This document shows, one piece after another, positions 1 through 8,046 of a stretch of DNA of 64,000 nt (position 1 is the first letter of the stretch; every line of letters begins with the position of its first letter). The notes beneath the pieces are model-generated. The model was not told the DNA's origin. It was given only the letters and a program-made list of their open reading frames with translations, and ran no database searches. A program made the translations under genes and the position numbers. The stretch lies in assembly GCF_002879615.1 (NCBI RefSeq), contig NZ_PNRF01000019.1:1-64000 (forward strand), read 5' to 3'. The stretch is from Billgrantia endophytica. Its GTDB lineage: Bacteria; Pseudomonadota; Gammaproteobacteria; Pseudomonadales; Halomonadaceae.

Positions 1-42
1 TCGCGGCCCGAGCCTTGGCACATTCGAGGGTGAACAAATAAC

Positions 43-117
43 TGGAGCGGGAAAGGAGATTCGAACTCCCGACCCTCGCCTTGGCAAGGCGATGCTCTAC
101 CACTGAGCTATTCCCGC
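43..117 (-). tRNA. tRNA-Gly (anticodon GCC)
   Basis: Read on the minus strand this folds as a complete cloverleaf. It has a 7-bp acceptor stem GCGGGAA/TTCCCGC, a D-arm GCTC...GAGC, an anticodon loop TTGCCAA giving GCC, a T-loop TTCGAAT and an encoded TCCA 3' end. It lies 25 nt downstream of tRNA-Glu on the same strand, so the two are probably co-transcribed. Confidence 0.96.
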
Positions 118-142
118 ACTCCGGTACCTTGATGAAAACGAG

Positions 143-218
143 TGGCGTCCCATAGGGGGTTCGAACCCCTGTTCCCGCCGTGAAAGGGCGGTGTCCTGGA
201 CCACTAGACGAATGGGAC
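143..218 (-). tRNA. tRNA-Glu (anticodon TTC)
   Basis: A 76-nt minus-strand cloverleaf. The acceptor stem is GTCCCAT/ATGGGAC, with discriminator G and an encoded CCA. The anticodon loop CTTTCAC gives TTC and the T-loop is TTCGAAC. It closely resembles the E. coli glutamate tRNA. It is the first gene of the Glu-Gly pair and lies just downstream of a strong sigma-70-like promoter. Confidence 0.97.
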
Positions 219-249
219 GCAGCCGTCTCGCCTCAACGAGGTGGCGCAA

Positions 250-278
250 ATGTTACTCAAGCCCCCCCATGCTGTCAA
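250..278 (-). promoter_or_regulatory. sigma-70 promoter of the tRNA-Glu/Gly unit
   Basis: On the minus strand a consensus -35 TTGACA (273-278) is separated by 17 nt from TAACAT (250-255), ending about 32 nt before the tRNA-Glu 5' end. The bases after the -10 are GC-rich (GCGCC), as in stringently controlled stable-RNA promoters. The stringent response is inferred only. Confidence 0.7.
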
Positions 279-414
279 CCGTCGCTCTTGCGCCTCGGGG
301 TCCGGGAAATAGAGCCGACCACTCGATGTCTCATGGAAAACCATGCTAGAAAGAGAATAACGACAAGAGACTGACGACAGATTTGGATAGCCCCGACCCA
401 GAAGGAGAGACGCG

Positions 415-816
415 ATGCGCAAGAAAATCGAGAAGAGCGATGCCGAATGGCGCGCGCAACTCACCCCGGAGCAGTACCAGGTAACCCGGGAGAAAGGCAC
501 CGAGCGTCCCTTTACCGGTCATTACCAGGTCACCGACGAGCACGGTATCTATCACTGCGTCTGCTGTAACGCCCCGCTGTTCGAGAACGAGCATAAGTTC
601 GATGCCGGCTGCGGCTGGCCAAGCTTCGATCGCCCCCTGGGCAAGGCGGCCGTAGAGGAACAGCACGACGACACCCACGGCATGCAGCGTACCGAAGTCG
701 TCTGTTCCCACTGCGACGCCCATCTGGGCCACGTCTTTCCCGATGGCCCGCCCGACACCACCGGCTTGCGCTACTGCATCAACTCCGTTGCGATCAGTTT
801 CCACCCGGGCGAGTGA
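415..816 (+). CDS. msrB: Peptide-methionine (R)-S-oxide reductase MsrB
   Basis: A 133-residue cytosolic enzyme that reduces the R-diastereomer of protein methionine sulfoxide. It carries the two zinc-binding CxxC pairs (CVCC near residue 46 and CSHC near residue 95), the GCGWPSF core and the C-terminal catalytic cysteine in RYCINS. Length is standard for the single-domain family. The ATG at 415 follows an AGGAGAG ribosome-binding site. An exported MsrA with a different stereospecificity is encoded far away at 59432. Followed by a strong hairpin, so it is probably monocistronic. Confidence 0.96.
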   Translation: MRKKIEKSDAEWRAQLTPEQYQVTREKGTERPFTGHYQVTDEHGIYHCVCCNAPLFENEHKFDAGCGWPSFDRPLGKAAVEEQHDDTHGMQRTEVVCSHCDAHLGHVFPDGPPDTTGLRYCINSVAISFHPGE

Positions 817-838
817 ATCACACCGGCATACCGCCCTG

Positions 839-874
839 AAAAGGCCGCCTTTCTGCTATGATAGGCGGCCTTTT
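839..874. terminator. Bidirectional intrinsic terminator after msrB
   Basis: A perfect 12-bp stem (AAAAGGCCGCCT with AGGCGGCCTTTT) and a 12-nt loop, with A and T runs at both ends so it could act in either direction. The loop contains TATGAT (857-862), which could double as a -10 element for the GTPase gene starting at 899, but no convincing -35 was seen. Confidence 0.8.
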
Positions 875-898
875 CCATTGGTTTGCAGGAGTGGCGAC

Positions 899-1879
899 AT
901 GCTCGGCTGGTATCCGGGACACATGAACAAGGCACGCCGCCAGATTCAGGAGGCACTGCCTGAAGTCGACGTGGCGATCGAAGTGCTGGACGCCCGTCTG
1001 CCCTACTCCAGCGCCAATCCCATGCTTGCCGGACTCACCCGCCACAAACCGGTGCTGAAGATCCTTTCGCGGGCCGACCTGGCCGACCCCGAACGCACCC
1101 GCGAATGGGTCGCCCATTTCGATGCCCAGCCCGACATGCGCGCCCTGGCCGTGACCACGACCAATGTCCGGGAGCTCAAGCGCATTCCCGGGCTGTGTCA
1201 CGATCTGGCCGGACAGGTCCGCGCCGATCGGGACGTACGGGTCATGGTGATGGGCATTCCCAACGTGGGAAAGTCGACCCTGATCAACGGTCTGGCCGGT
1301 AGAAGCATCGCCAGGACCGGCAACGAACCGGCCGTCACCAAGCGCCAGCAGAAAGTTCGTATCCAGGGGCGTGTGGCATTGACCGACACCCCCGGCGTGC
1401 TGTGGCCCAAGATCGAGGATCAGGCCAGCGCCTATCGGCTGGCCGCGACCGGCGCCATCCGTGATACCGCCATCGACTACATCGACGTGGCTATCGTCAC
1501 CGCCGCCGAACTCGCCAGGCGCTACCCCGAGGCACTCAAGGCTCGCTACAAGCTCGAGTCGCTGCCGACCTATGCACCCAACCCCGACGCGGCGCAGGTC
1601 GAGGCCGATGGCCCCGCACGGGTCGATCTGCTGGCCCTGGCCGGCTTCGATGGCCATGCCATCCTGCGCGACATCGCCAGCCGCCGCGGAGGGCTGCGCC
1701 CCGGCGGCGAAGTCGACCTGCACCGTGGCGCGGAGGTCCTGCTCCATGAACTGCGCGACGGCAAGTTGGGCCGTCTCACCCTGGAAACCCCGGCCGACAT
1801 CCCCGCCCCCCCGGAGGAGGAAGACACCGCCGCCGAAGCAGCGAACAACGATGGCGGCGGCGCTCACAACTCCGCATAA
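899..1879 (+). CDS. ylqF: Ribosome biogenesis GTPase, YlqF/RbgA-like
   Basis: A 326-residue circularly permuted GTPase of the YlqF/RbgA type, expected to act in large-subunit ribosome assembly. The G motifs come in permuted order: the G4-like SRADL near residue 60 precedes the P-loop GIPNVGKST near residue 120 and the G3 DTPG near residue 164. The start at 899 (MLGWYPGHMNKA) matches the family N-terminus, and AGGAG lies upstream; the open frame extends further 5' but is not needed. In Bacillus the family matures the 50S subunit; the exact role in Proteobacteria is less certain. Confidence 0.9.
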   Translation: MLGWYPGHMNKARRQIQEALPEVDVAIEVLDARLPYSSANPMLAGLTRHKPVLKILSRADLADPERTREWVAHFDAQPDMRALAVTTTNVRELKRIPGLCHDLAGQVRADRDVRVMVMGIPNVGKSTLINGLAGRSIARTGNEPAVTKRQQKVRIQGRVALTDTPGVLWPKIEDQASAYRLAATGAIRDTAIDYIDVAIVTAAELARRYPEALKARYKLESLPTYAPNPDAAQVEADGPARVDLLALAGFDGHAILRDIASRRGGLRPGGEVDLHRGAEVLLHELRDGKLGRLTLETPADIPAPPEEEDTAAEAANNDGGGAHNSA

Positions 1880-1944
1880 TCACCGAGTTCCGGCAGCCTG
1901 GCTGACCGGAACCACCGGACACCACTGGAATCTCGGACACCTCA

Positions 1945-3177
1945 ATGGACACGCCCACCCCGTTCAGGAAATCGCACAAGCTCGACAACGTCTGCTACGA
2001 CATCCGCGGCCCCGTGCTCGAGCACGCCAAGCGGCTGGAAGACGAAGGCCAGCGCATCCTCAAGCTCAATATCGGCAACCCCGCACCGTTCGGCTTCGAA
2101 GCGCCGGAAGAGATCCTCCAGGACGTGATGCGCAACCTGCCGACCGCCCAGGGCTACTGCGACTCCAAGGGGCTGTACTCGGCACGCAAGGCCATCATGC
2201 AGGAGTGCCAGCGCAAGGAGATTCCCGGCGTCGGCATCGAGGACATTACCATCGGCAACGGTGTGTCCGAGCTGATCGTGATGGCCATGCAGGCGCTGCT
2301 CAACGATGGTGACGAAGTCCTGATCCCGGCGCCGGACTACCCGCTGTGGACCGCCGCGGCCAATCTCTCCGGGGGCCGGGCCGTGCACTATCGGTGCGAT
2401 GAACAGGCCGACTGGGCGCCGGACATGGACGATGTGCGTGCCAAGGTGACCAGCCACACCCGGGCCATCGTCGTCATCAACCCCAACAACCCCACCGGCG
2501 CCGTCTACCCGCCGGAGGTCATCCGCGAGCTGCTGGAGATCGCACGCCAGCACGACCTGGTGGTCTTCTCCGACGAGATCTACGACAAGATCCTCTACGA
2601 TGAGGCCGAACACGTCTCCACCGGCGCACTGGCGGGCGAGGATCAGCTGGTGGTGACCATGAACGGCCTGTCCAAGAGCTACCGCTGCGCCGGTTTCCGC
2701 TCCGGCTGGATGGTCCTTTCGGGCACTCTCGCCAAGCAGCGCGCGGCCGACTACATCCAGGGCCTGACCATGCTGGCCTCGATGCGCCTGTGTGCCAACG
2801 TTCCGGCCCAGCACGCCATCCAGACGGCACTTGGCGGCTACCAGTCGATCAACGACCTGATACTGCCCGGTGGGCGCCTTCTGGCCCAGCGCGATATCAC
2901 CATTGAGAAGCTCAACGCCATTCCCGGGGTCTCGTGCACGAAGCCCAAGGGAGCCCTCTACGCTTTCCCGCGGCTCGATCCCAAGGTATTCAACATTCAG
3001 GACGACCAGAAGCTGGTACTGGACCTTCTGCTTCAGGAGAAGATCCTGCTGGTGCAGGGCACCGCCTTCAACTGGCCGGAGCCGGATCATGTCCGCATCG
3101 TCACCCTGCCCTGGGCCGATCAGCTGGGCGATGCCCTGGATCGCTTCGCGCAGTTCCTGTCGCGCTATCGCCAATGA
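1945..3177 (+). CDS. alaA: Alanine-synthesising aminotransferase AlaA
   Basis: A 410-residue class I/II PLP-dependent aminotransferase that mainly converts pyruvate plus glutamate to alanine. It has the AlaA-type N-terminus (KLDNVCYDIRGPVLEHAKRL), the cofactor motif NPNNPTG, the D-E-I-Y-D segment and the PLP-binding lysine in SKSYRCAGFRSGWM. Length equals that of E. coli AlaA (405 aa) within a few residues. Start ATG at 1945. The same-strand neighbourhood msrB-alaA-htpX recalls the Pseudomonas arrangement. Confidence 0.93.
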   Translation: MDTPTPFRKSHKLDNVCYDIRGPVLEHAKRLEDEGQRILKLNIGNPAPFGFEAPEEILQDVMRNLPTAQGYCDSKGLYSARKAIMQECQRKEIPGVGIEDITIGNGVSELIVMAMQALLNDGDEVLIPAPDYPLWTAAANLSGGRAVHYRCDEQADWAPDMDDVRAKVTSHTRAIVVINPNNPTGAVYPPEVIRELLEIARQHDLVVFSDEIYDKILYDEAEHVSTGALAGEDQLVVTMNGLSKSYRCAGFRSGWMVLSGTLAKQRAADYIQGLTMLASMRLCANVPAQHAIQTALGGYQSINDLILPGGRLLAQRDITIEKLNAIPGVSCTKPKGALYAFPRLDPKVFNIQDDQKLVLDLLLQEKILLVQGTAFNWPEPDHVRIVTLPWADQLGDALDRFAQFLSRYRQ

Positions 3178-3210
3178 AGGCGGCGCCAGGCGCGAGAATT
3201 TTTCACCAGG

Positions 3211-3239
3211 CTTGAAACCTGGGGTAACTGGCCGTATCT
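3211..3239 (+). promoter_or_regulatory. Sigma-32 (heat-shock) type promoter of htpX
   Basis: CTTGAAA (3211-3217) is an exact match to the sigma-32 -35 consensus. After 14 nt it is followed by CCGTATCT (3232-3239), close to the CCCCATNT -10 consensus. It lies 66 nt upstream of htpX, a known RpoH-regulon gene in E. coli, which supports the call. No start-site data. Confidence 0.7.
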
Positions 3240-3305
3240 AATCAGCAGCTTCTTGAGGCTGTTGTGATGGCAGCCCAACTTGAATGACCACCGGAGTTTT
3301 GGACG

Positions 3306-4205
3306 ATGATGAGAATTCTGCTCTTCCTGGGCACCAACCTGGCGGTGATCCTGGTCGCCAGCATCACCCTGCGCCTGCTGGGGGTGGAGGGTTACCTGCG
3401 CGGCCAGGGCCTGAACTTCAACGCACTGCTGATCTTCTGCTTCATCGTCGGCATGGCCGGCTCGATGATCTCGCTGTTCATCTCGAAGTGGATGGCCAAG
3501 CGCTCCACCGGCACGGTAGTGATCGAGACGCCGGGCAACGCCACCGAGAAGTGGCTGCTGGATACCGTCGAGGAGCTGTCCCGCGAGGCCGGCATCAAGA
3601 CACCGGAAGTGGGCATTTTCCCGGCCCAGCAATCCAATGCCTTCGCCACCGGCTGGAACAGGAACGACGCCCTGGTGGCCGTATCGGCCGGCCTGCTCAA
3701 TCGCATGCGGCCCGAGGAGGTACGTGCGGTACTGGCCCACGAGATCGGCCACGTGGCAAACGGCGACATGGTCACCCTGGCATTGATCCAGGGTGTCGTG
3801 AACACCTTCGTGATGTTCTTCGCCCGGGCGATCGCTCATCTGGTGGATAATTTCCTGCGCGCCCGCAACGACGGCGCCGGCCTCGGCTTCATGGGTTATT
3901 TTGCGGTGGTGATCGTCGCCGAGATCGTGTTCGGCATCATCGCCTCGGCCATCGTCGCCTGGTTCTCGCGTTTCCGTGAATACCGCGCCGACGCAGCGGG
4001 TGCCCAGCTCGCCGGCACCAGCGCCATGATCGGCGCCCTGTCTCGGCTCAAGGCGGAAACCGAGATGCCCGACCAGATGCCGGAGACCCTGACGGCCTTC
4101 GCCATCACCACCGGCCAGACCCGCAAGATCATGGAACGCCTGTTCGCCAGCCACCCGCCGCTGGACGATCGAATCCGCGCATTGAAGGAGGCGGGTTACC
4201 GCTAG
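3306..4205 (+). CDS. htpX: Membrane zinc metalloprotease HtpX
   Basis: A 299-residue inner-membrane M48-family protease that takes part in quality control of misfolded membrane proteins. Two N-terminal membrane segments (about residues 4-24 and 37-57) precede the catalytic HEIGH motif near residue 141. Two more hydrophobic segments follow, and the third zinc ligand lies in the FREYRADA motif near residue 222. There are two adjacent ATGs (3306 and 3309); either could initiate. The sigma-32-like promoter upstream and the hairpin downstream suggest a single-gene heat-shock transcript. Confidence 0.95.
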   Translation: MMRILLFLGTNLAVILVASITLRLLGVEGYLRGQGLNFNALLIFCFIVGMAGSMISLFISKWMAKRSTGTVVIETPGNATEKWLLDTVEELSREAGIKTPEVGIFPAQQSNAFATGWNRNDALVAVSAGLLNRMRPEEVRAVLAHEIGHVANGDMVTLALIQGVVNTFVMFFARAIAHLVDNFLRARNDGAGLGFMGYFAVVIVAEIVFGIIASAIVAWFSRFREYRADAAGAQLAGTSAMIGALSRLKAETEMPDQMPETLTAFAITTGQTRKIMERLFASHPPLDDRIRALKEAGYR

Positions 4206-4224
4206 CTCCATCCCGAACGGCAGG

Positions 4225-4242
4225 GCCCGCCAACCGGCGGGC
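4225..4242 (+). terminator. Hairpin after htpX
   Basis: Inverted repeat GCCCGCC-AACC-GGCGGGC, 20 nt past the htpX stop and followed by TCCGTTT. A short 7-bp GC stem with a weak T-tract, so termination is plausible but not certain. Confidence 0.6.
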
Positions 4243-4300
4243 TCCGTTTCCCGTAAAAACAGCAATTTGATACCTGCTTAACAAGGATGTATCGCCCACC

Positions 4301-6022
4301 ATGTTCCTGATCGACCAGGTCCTTCTGCTCGCTGCCATCCTGATTCTAATCGGCATTATTTCAAGCAAGATCTCGGCTCGATTAGGGCTACCCGTCCTGG
4401 TGCTCTTCCTGATCATCGGGATGCTGGCCGGTGAGGGGGGTATCGGCGGTATCGTTTTCGACAGCCCAAGTGCAGCCCACGCACTGGGCACCCTGGCGTT
4501 GGCGATAATTCTGTATGACGGTGGGCTGCAGACTCCCTCCGCCTCGATCAAGAAGGTTTGGAAACCCTCTGCCCTGCTCGCAACGGTGGGGGTATTGGTG
4601 ACTGCCCTCGTTACCGGTCTGGCAGCATCCTATGTCTTTGGCTTACCCCTGCTGGAGGGGATGCTGATAGGTGCCATCGTTGGCTCGACCGACGCTGCCG
4701 CGGTTTTCTCATTGCTTCGCAACGCGGGTATCCACATCAAGCCGCGCATCAAGGCCACTCTGGAGATCGAGAGTGCCTCCAACGATCCGATGGCAATCTT
4801 CCTGACCATCGGTTTGCTCGAAGTGCTGGTCAACGACATGAAGCTTGGTGTCGGCCTGGGCACCCTGTTCCTGCAGCAGATGGGGGTTGGCGCGGTCATC
4901 GGCCTGGGCGTTGGATGGGCAGCCGTGCGGGTAATCAATCGCATCCACCTGGTTTCTGCTGGATTGTATCCGGTGTTGGTGGCGGCCTGCGGGCTCCTTG
5001 CCTTTGGTCTGGCGGCGAACCTGGGTGGCAGTGGTTTCCTGGCCATTTTCCTTGCGGGCGTCATCGTCGGCAACAGCCAGTTCGTATTCCAGCGAAGCAC
5101 CTTTCTGTTCCACGATGGCCTTGCCTGGCTCAGCCAGATCACCATGTTCGTTGTGCTGGGCCTCCTCATCGACCCCAGGGCACTGCTGGACGTGTGGTTC
5201 GAAGGCCTCATCATCGCTTTCGTGCTGATCTTCCTGGCACGCCCGCTTGCTGTCATACCGATCCTGATGCTGTTCGGCTTCAACCGACGTGAGATCACAC
5301 TGGTTTCCTGGGTTGGACTCAGAGGATCGGTACCTATCATCCTGGCCATTTTCCCCCTTCTTTTCGGGCTTCCCGGTGCCGCATTGATTTTCAATGTCGT
5401 TTTCTTCGTCGTGCTGATATCGGCGGTCACACAGGGCTCTACCCTGCCCATCGTTGCGCGCAAGCTGGGGCTTGCCGAGCAGCCACCAGCCACCCCGGCC
5501 GCCACCCTCGAAATCACCGCTCTCGGGGATATCGACGCCGAAATCGTTGAGTACACCCTGGGGGAGGATTCACGCGCCGCCGGAAAACGGCTTTCCCAGA
5601 TGGCCCTCCCAGACAGCACCGTGGTTGCCATGATCACACGCAATAGTTCCGTCATCCCGCCGCGAGGATCGACGGTACTCCGGGCCCATGACCACCTTTT
5701 CATCGTATTGCGGCCCGAGACCAGGGTTTTCGTTGATCGTGTTTTCTCTCAAATATCCGATTCAGGGGAAGAATTCCCCAATGCCGAGCTTCGCGTAAGA
5801 GGAGCGAGCACCGCGAATGACATCCAGAACTCCTACGGCATCAGCCTGGGAGCCTCAAACGGCCACGAAACCCTCGACCAGATCTTGCGCCGGGAATTGG
5901 CCAGCGAGCCTTCCGTCGATGACAACATCGTCATGAATGACGTGACCCTGTATGTTCGAGAGATGGTAGGCAAGCGCATCGCCACGATCGGTCTGGCCTC
6001 GAACCGGCCGATTGCCGAATAG
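4301..6022 (+). CDS. K+/H+ antiporter, NhaP2/CvrA type
   Basis: A 573-residue cation:proton antiporter of the CPA1 family. Around a dozen hydrophobic segments occupy residues 1-390, including the STDAAAVFSLLR and ESASNDPMAIFLT motifs typical of NhaP2. A soluble C-terminal part follows, with a TrkA-C-like domain (about residues 400-480) and a CorC/HlyC-like tail. Such proteins export K+ in exchange for protons and regulate cell volume or K+ under low osmolarity. Codon use is visibly less GC-biased than in its neighbours. The Na+ versus K+ preference cannot be read from sequence alone. Confidence 0.88.
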   Translation: MFLIDQVLLLAAILILIGIISSKISARLGLPVLVLFLIIGMLAGEGGIGGIVFDSPSAAHALGTLALAIILYDGGLQTPSASIKKVWKPSALLATVGVLVTALVTGLAASYVFGLPLLEGMLIGAIVGSTDAAAVFSLLRNAGIHIKPRIKATLEIESASNDPMAIFLTIGLLEVLVNDMKLGVGLGTLFLQQMGVGAVIGLGVGWAAVRVINRIHLVSAGLYPVLVAACGLLAFGLAANLGGSGFLAIFLAGVIVGNSQFVFQRSTFLFHDGLAWLSQITMFVVLGLLIDPRALLDVWFEGLIIAFVLIFLARPLAVIPILMLFGFNRREITLVSWVGLRGSVPIILAIFPLLFGLPGAALIFNVVFFVVLISAVTQGSTLPIVARKLGLAEQPPATPAATLEITALGDIDAEIVEYTLGEDSRAAGKRLSQMALPDSTVVAMITRNSSVIPPRGSTVLRAHDHLFIVLRPETRVFVDRVFSQISDSGEEFPNAELRVRGASTANDIQNSYGISLGASNGHETLDQILRRELASEPSVDDNIVMNDVTLYVREMVGKRIATIGLASNRPIAE

Positions 6023-6071
6023 TCGTGTCGTGAGCCGTGGTCAGCCGAACCACGCGCCCACCGCTGGGACC

Positions 6072-7265
6072 CTATCCGCGCGCCACCCGGAAACCGGCCC
6101 CTTCCAGCATCGGCGCCAGCTCGTTCGCCCCGGCACGCAGCTCGACACGAAGGGTGCCGAATTCACGGCGCAGGGGGTACTGGGCCCGGCAGGAATCGAA
6201 ACCGGATGTCATTCCCTGCCGGCGCGACTCCCGGTACAGCGCGACATGATCGCGGCGCACGTCATAGACCGTCCGCAGACACAGCCTCAGGGCATCTTCT
6301 GGCTCCAGCCCGCCATCGAGCGTCAGCCCGGCTACCGGGGGCTCTGCCAGCAGCGACTCCAGGGAGTGGCGTACCGGCAGGCCCAGGTGGCGCGACATGG
6401 CCGCATAGACCTGATGGGTGCCACGAAGCTTGCCGTCCAGGCTATAGCCGGCGATATGCGGGGTGCCGAGATTGACCAGGTCGCGCAGGGCACCGTCGAT
6501 GCCCGGCTCCGTTTCCCAGACATCCAGCACCGCGCTGATGTCGCCCGGCCCGGCCAGGCGGCTGCGCAGCGCCAATCCGTCCACGCAGTCGCCACGGCCT
6601 GCATTGAGCAGCACGGTGCCTGGCACCAGTTGGGCAATACGCTGGGCATCCAGCAGATGATGGGTCGGATGCGGGCCGTCGCTTACCAGCGGGGTGTGCA
6701 GGCAGAGCACATCGCATTGGTCGATCAGGGTATCCAGATCGGTGAAGCCTTTCGTGCTCTCCACGCCCATACCTTCGATGCCGGTGCTACCGGCTCGATC
6801 GACTCTCGGCGGATCGCAGGCAAGGCACTCGATGCCCATGGCCGACAGGCGCGCCAGCAGCCGCCCTCCCACATTGCCGACACCGACGATGCCGACACGG
6901 CGGTCGGTCAGCCGCCAGCCCTGGTACTCGGCCAGGGTCAGCAGGCTGCTGAGAACGTAGTCCACCACCGCGGCGGCGTTGCAGCCCGGTGCGCTGGCAA
7001 AACCGATCCCATGACGGGCGAGGGCCTCCTGGTCGACATGGTCGGTACCTATCGTGCAGGTACCGACGAAGCGCAACCGGGCACCAGCCGCCATGGCCTC
7101 GTCGATGAGCGTCTCGTCGAGCCGGGTGATGGAGCGCACTACCAGCGCATCCGCGTTGCACAGCGCATCCAGACCGATCTCGCGCCCCGGCAGGCGCACC
7201 AGCCTGCCCAGTTCACCGAAACAGGCCTCGGCGGCGGGCACGTTGTCATCCACGACGATTCGCAT
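6072..7265 (-). CDS. pdxB: Erythronate-4-phosphate dehydrogenase PdxB
   Basis: A 397-residue D-2-hydroxyacid dehydrogenase for the second step of DXP-dependent vitamin B6 synthesis. It begins MRIVVDDNVPAAEA, carries the NAD-binding GVGNVGGRLLARL segment near residue 122, a catalytic Arg/Glu/His set in the expected places and the C-terminal PdxB dimerisation domain. The ATG at 7265 is preferred because GGGAG sits 5 nt upstream; an in-frame GTG at 7271 overlaps that site. It stands alone, divergent from the small WGR gene. Confidence 0.94.
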   Translation of the reverse strand: MRIVVDDNVPAAEACFGELGRLVRLPGREIGLDALCNADALVVRSITRLDETLIDEAMAAGARLRFVGTCTIGTDHVDQEALARHGIGFASAPGCNAAAVVDYVLSSLLTLAEYQGWRLTDRRVGIVGVGNVGGRLLARLSAMGIECLACDPPRVDRAGSTGIEGMGVESTKGFTDLDTLIDQCDVLCLHTPLVSDGPHPTHHLLDAQRIAQLVPGTVLLNAGRGDCVDGLALRSRLAGPGDISAVLDVWETEPGIDGALRDLVNLGTPHIAGYSLDGKLRGTHQVYAAMSRHLGLPVRHSLESLLAEPPVAGLTLDGGLEPEDALRLCLRTVYDVRRDHVALYRESRRQGMTSGFDSCRAQYPLRREFGTLRVELRAGANELAPMLEGAGFRVARG

Positions 7266-7351
7266 ACTCACTCCCGCTTGTTCGATGCCGCCAAGTCTTT
7301 ACAATATTGGCAAAATGACAGGTATCTTGATACCGCAAACCGGGAGAGCAC

Positions 7352-7633
7352 GTGATCGTCCGCTGGGAAAGTGACCATGACTATGTCCTGGTGCATATCC
7401 ACCAGGACATGTTCGGCGACTGGATCTTCAGCCGCGCCTGGGGACAGATCGGTACCCAGTTCGGGGGGCTGAAGCATCAACTGGCCGACGATTGTGAGCA
7501 GGCCATGATGTGGCTGGGCGACGAAACCACCATCCAGTCCTCGCGGGGGCTGCACAAGGTGCTGGAAGTGGAAGCCGGGAGCGTGGCGGGTCAGGAGGTC
7601 GTACGCCAGCTATCGCTGCTGGATAACGCTTGA
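7352..7633 (+). CDS. Small stand-alone WGR-domain protein
   Basis: A 93-residue soluble protein that is essentially a single WGR domain. The signature reads YVLVHIHQDMFGDWIFSRAW followed by GQIGTQFGG, with the usual Arg of W-G-R replaced by Gln. WGR domains bind nucleic acid in PARPs and in some bacterial molybdate-metabolism or DNA-repair proteins; function here is unknown. The start is GTG at 7352 with GGGAGAG just upstream. It is divergently oriented to pdxB and convergent to the glutaredoxin-like gene. Confidence 0.72.
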   Translation: MIVRWESDHDYVLVHIHQDMFGDWIFSRAWGQIGTQFGGLKHQLADDCEQAMMWLGDETTIQSSRGLHKVLEVEAGSVAGQEVVRQLSLLDNA

Positions 7634-7701
7634 CGCCTCTTCCTGGTGCGGGGAAACCGAATGGCCCGGCTTTCAACGCCCGCCAACGAAGCGTGGCCGG
7701 T

Positions 7702-8046
7702 TCAGCCGAGATACCGCCTGCCGTGACGCACTTCAACACGGGGCGCTCCCGCTTGTGGCGCCGGGGCTTCTCCCGCCCGCAGCGTCTGCCACGCGGTTTC
7801 GTCAAGCCAGCCGCGTGCGGCCAGCCAGTCCGCCAGCCGCTGCGGCTCGAAGCCGCGATCCAGTTCCGAACCGCCGACATCCCTCAGTACCGGTATGCGT
7901 ACCCCGTAGCGCTCGGCAAGAGTGTCGTCCTCGCTGATCTCGACTTTCTCCAGCCGGTAGGCACCCCGAATCAGGGCCGCCAGCAATGCTTCCTGCCGCT
8001 CGCAGAGGTGGCAGCCCAGGGTGGTGTAGAGCGTCAGGTCGATCAT
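7702..8046 (-). CDS. Glutaredoxin-family protein (DUF836 type)
   Basis: A 114-residue thioredoxin-fold protein with an N-terminal CHLC redox motif at about residues 12-15 (YTTLGCHLCERQEALL) and the cis-proline in RIPVLRD near residue 52. This is the DUF836 glutaredoxin-like family; the substrate is unknown. Its ATG overlaps the rlmL stop codon (ATGA-type, 8043-8046), so it is translationally coupled to the rRNA methyltransferase. The last 25 or so residues are proline/alanine-rich and outside the fold. Confidence 0.85.
   Translation of the reverse strand: MIDLTLYTTLGCHLCERQEALLAALIRGAYRLEKVEISEDDTLAERYGVRIPVLRDVGGSELDRGFEPQRLADWLAARGWLDETAWQTLRAGEAPAPQAGAPRVEVRHGRRYLG

Noticed and set aside
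6012-7355. Long plus-strand open frame opposite pdxB
   Set aside because: It mirrors the PdxB frame, has Gln/His/Arg-rich composition and no family resemblance. A GC-rich shadow.
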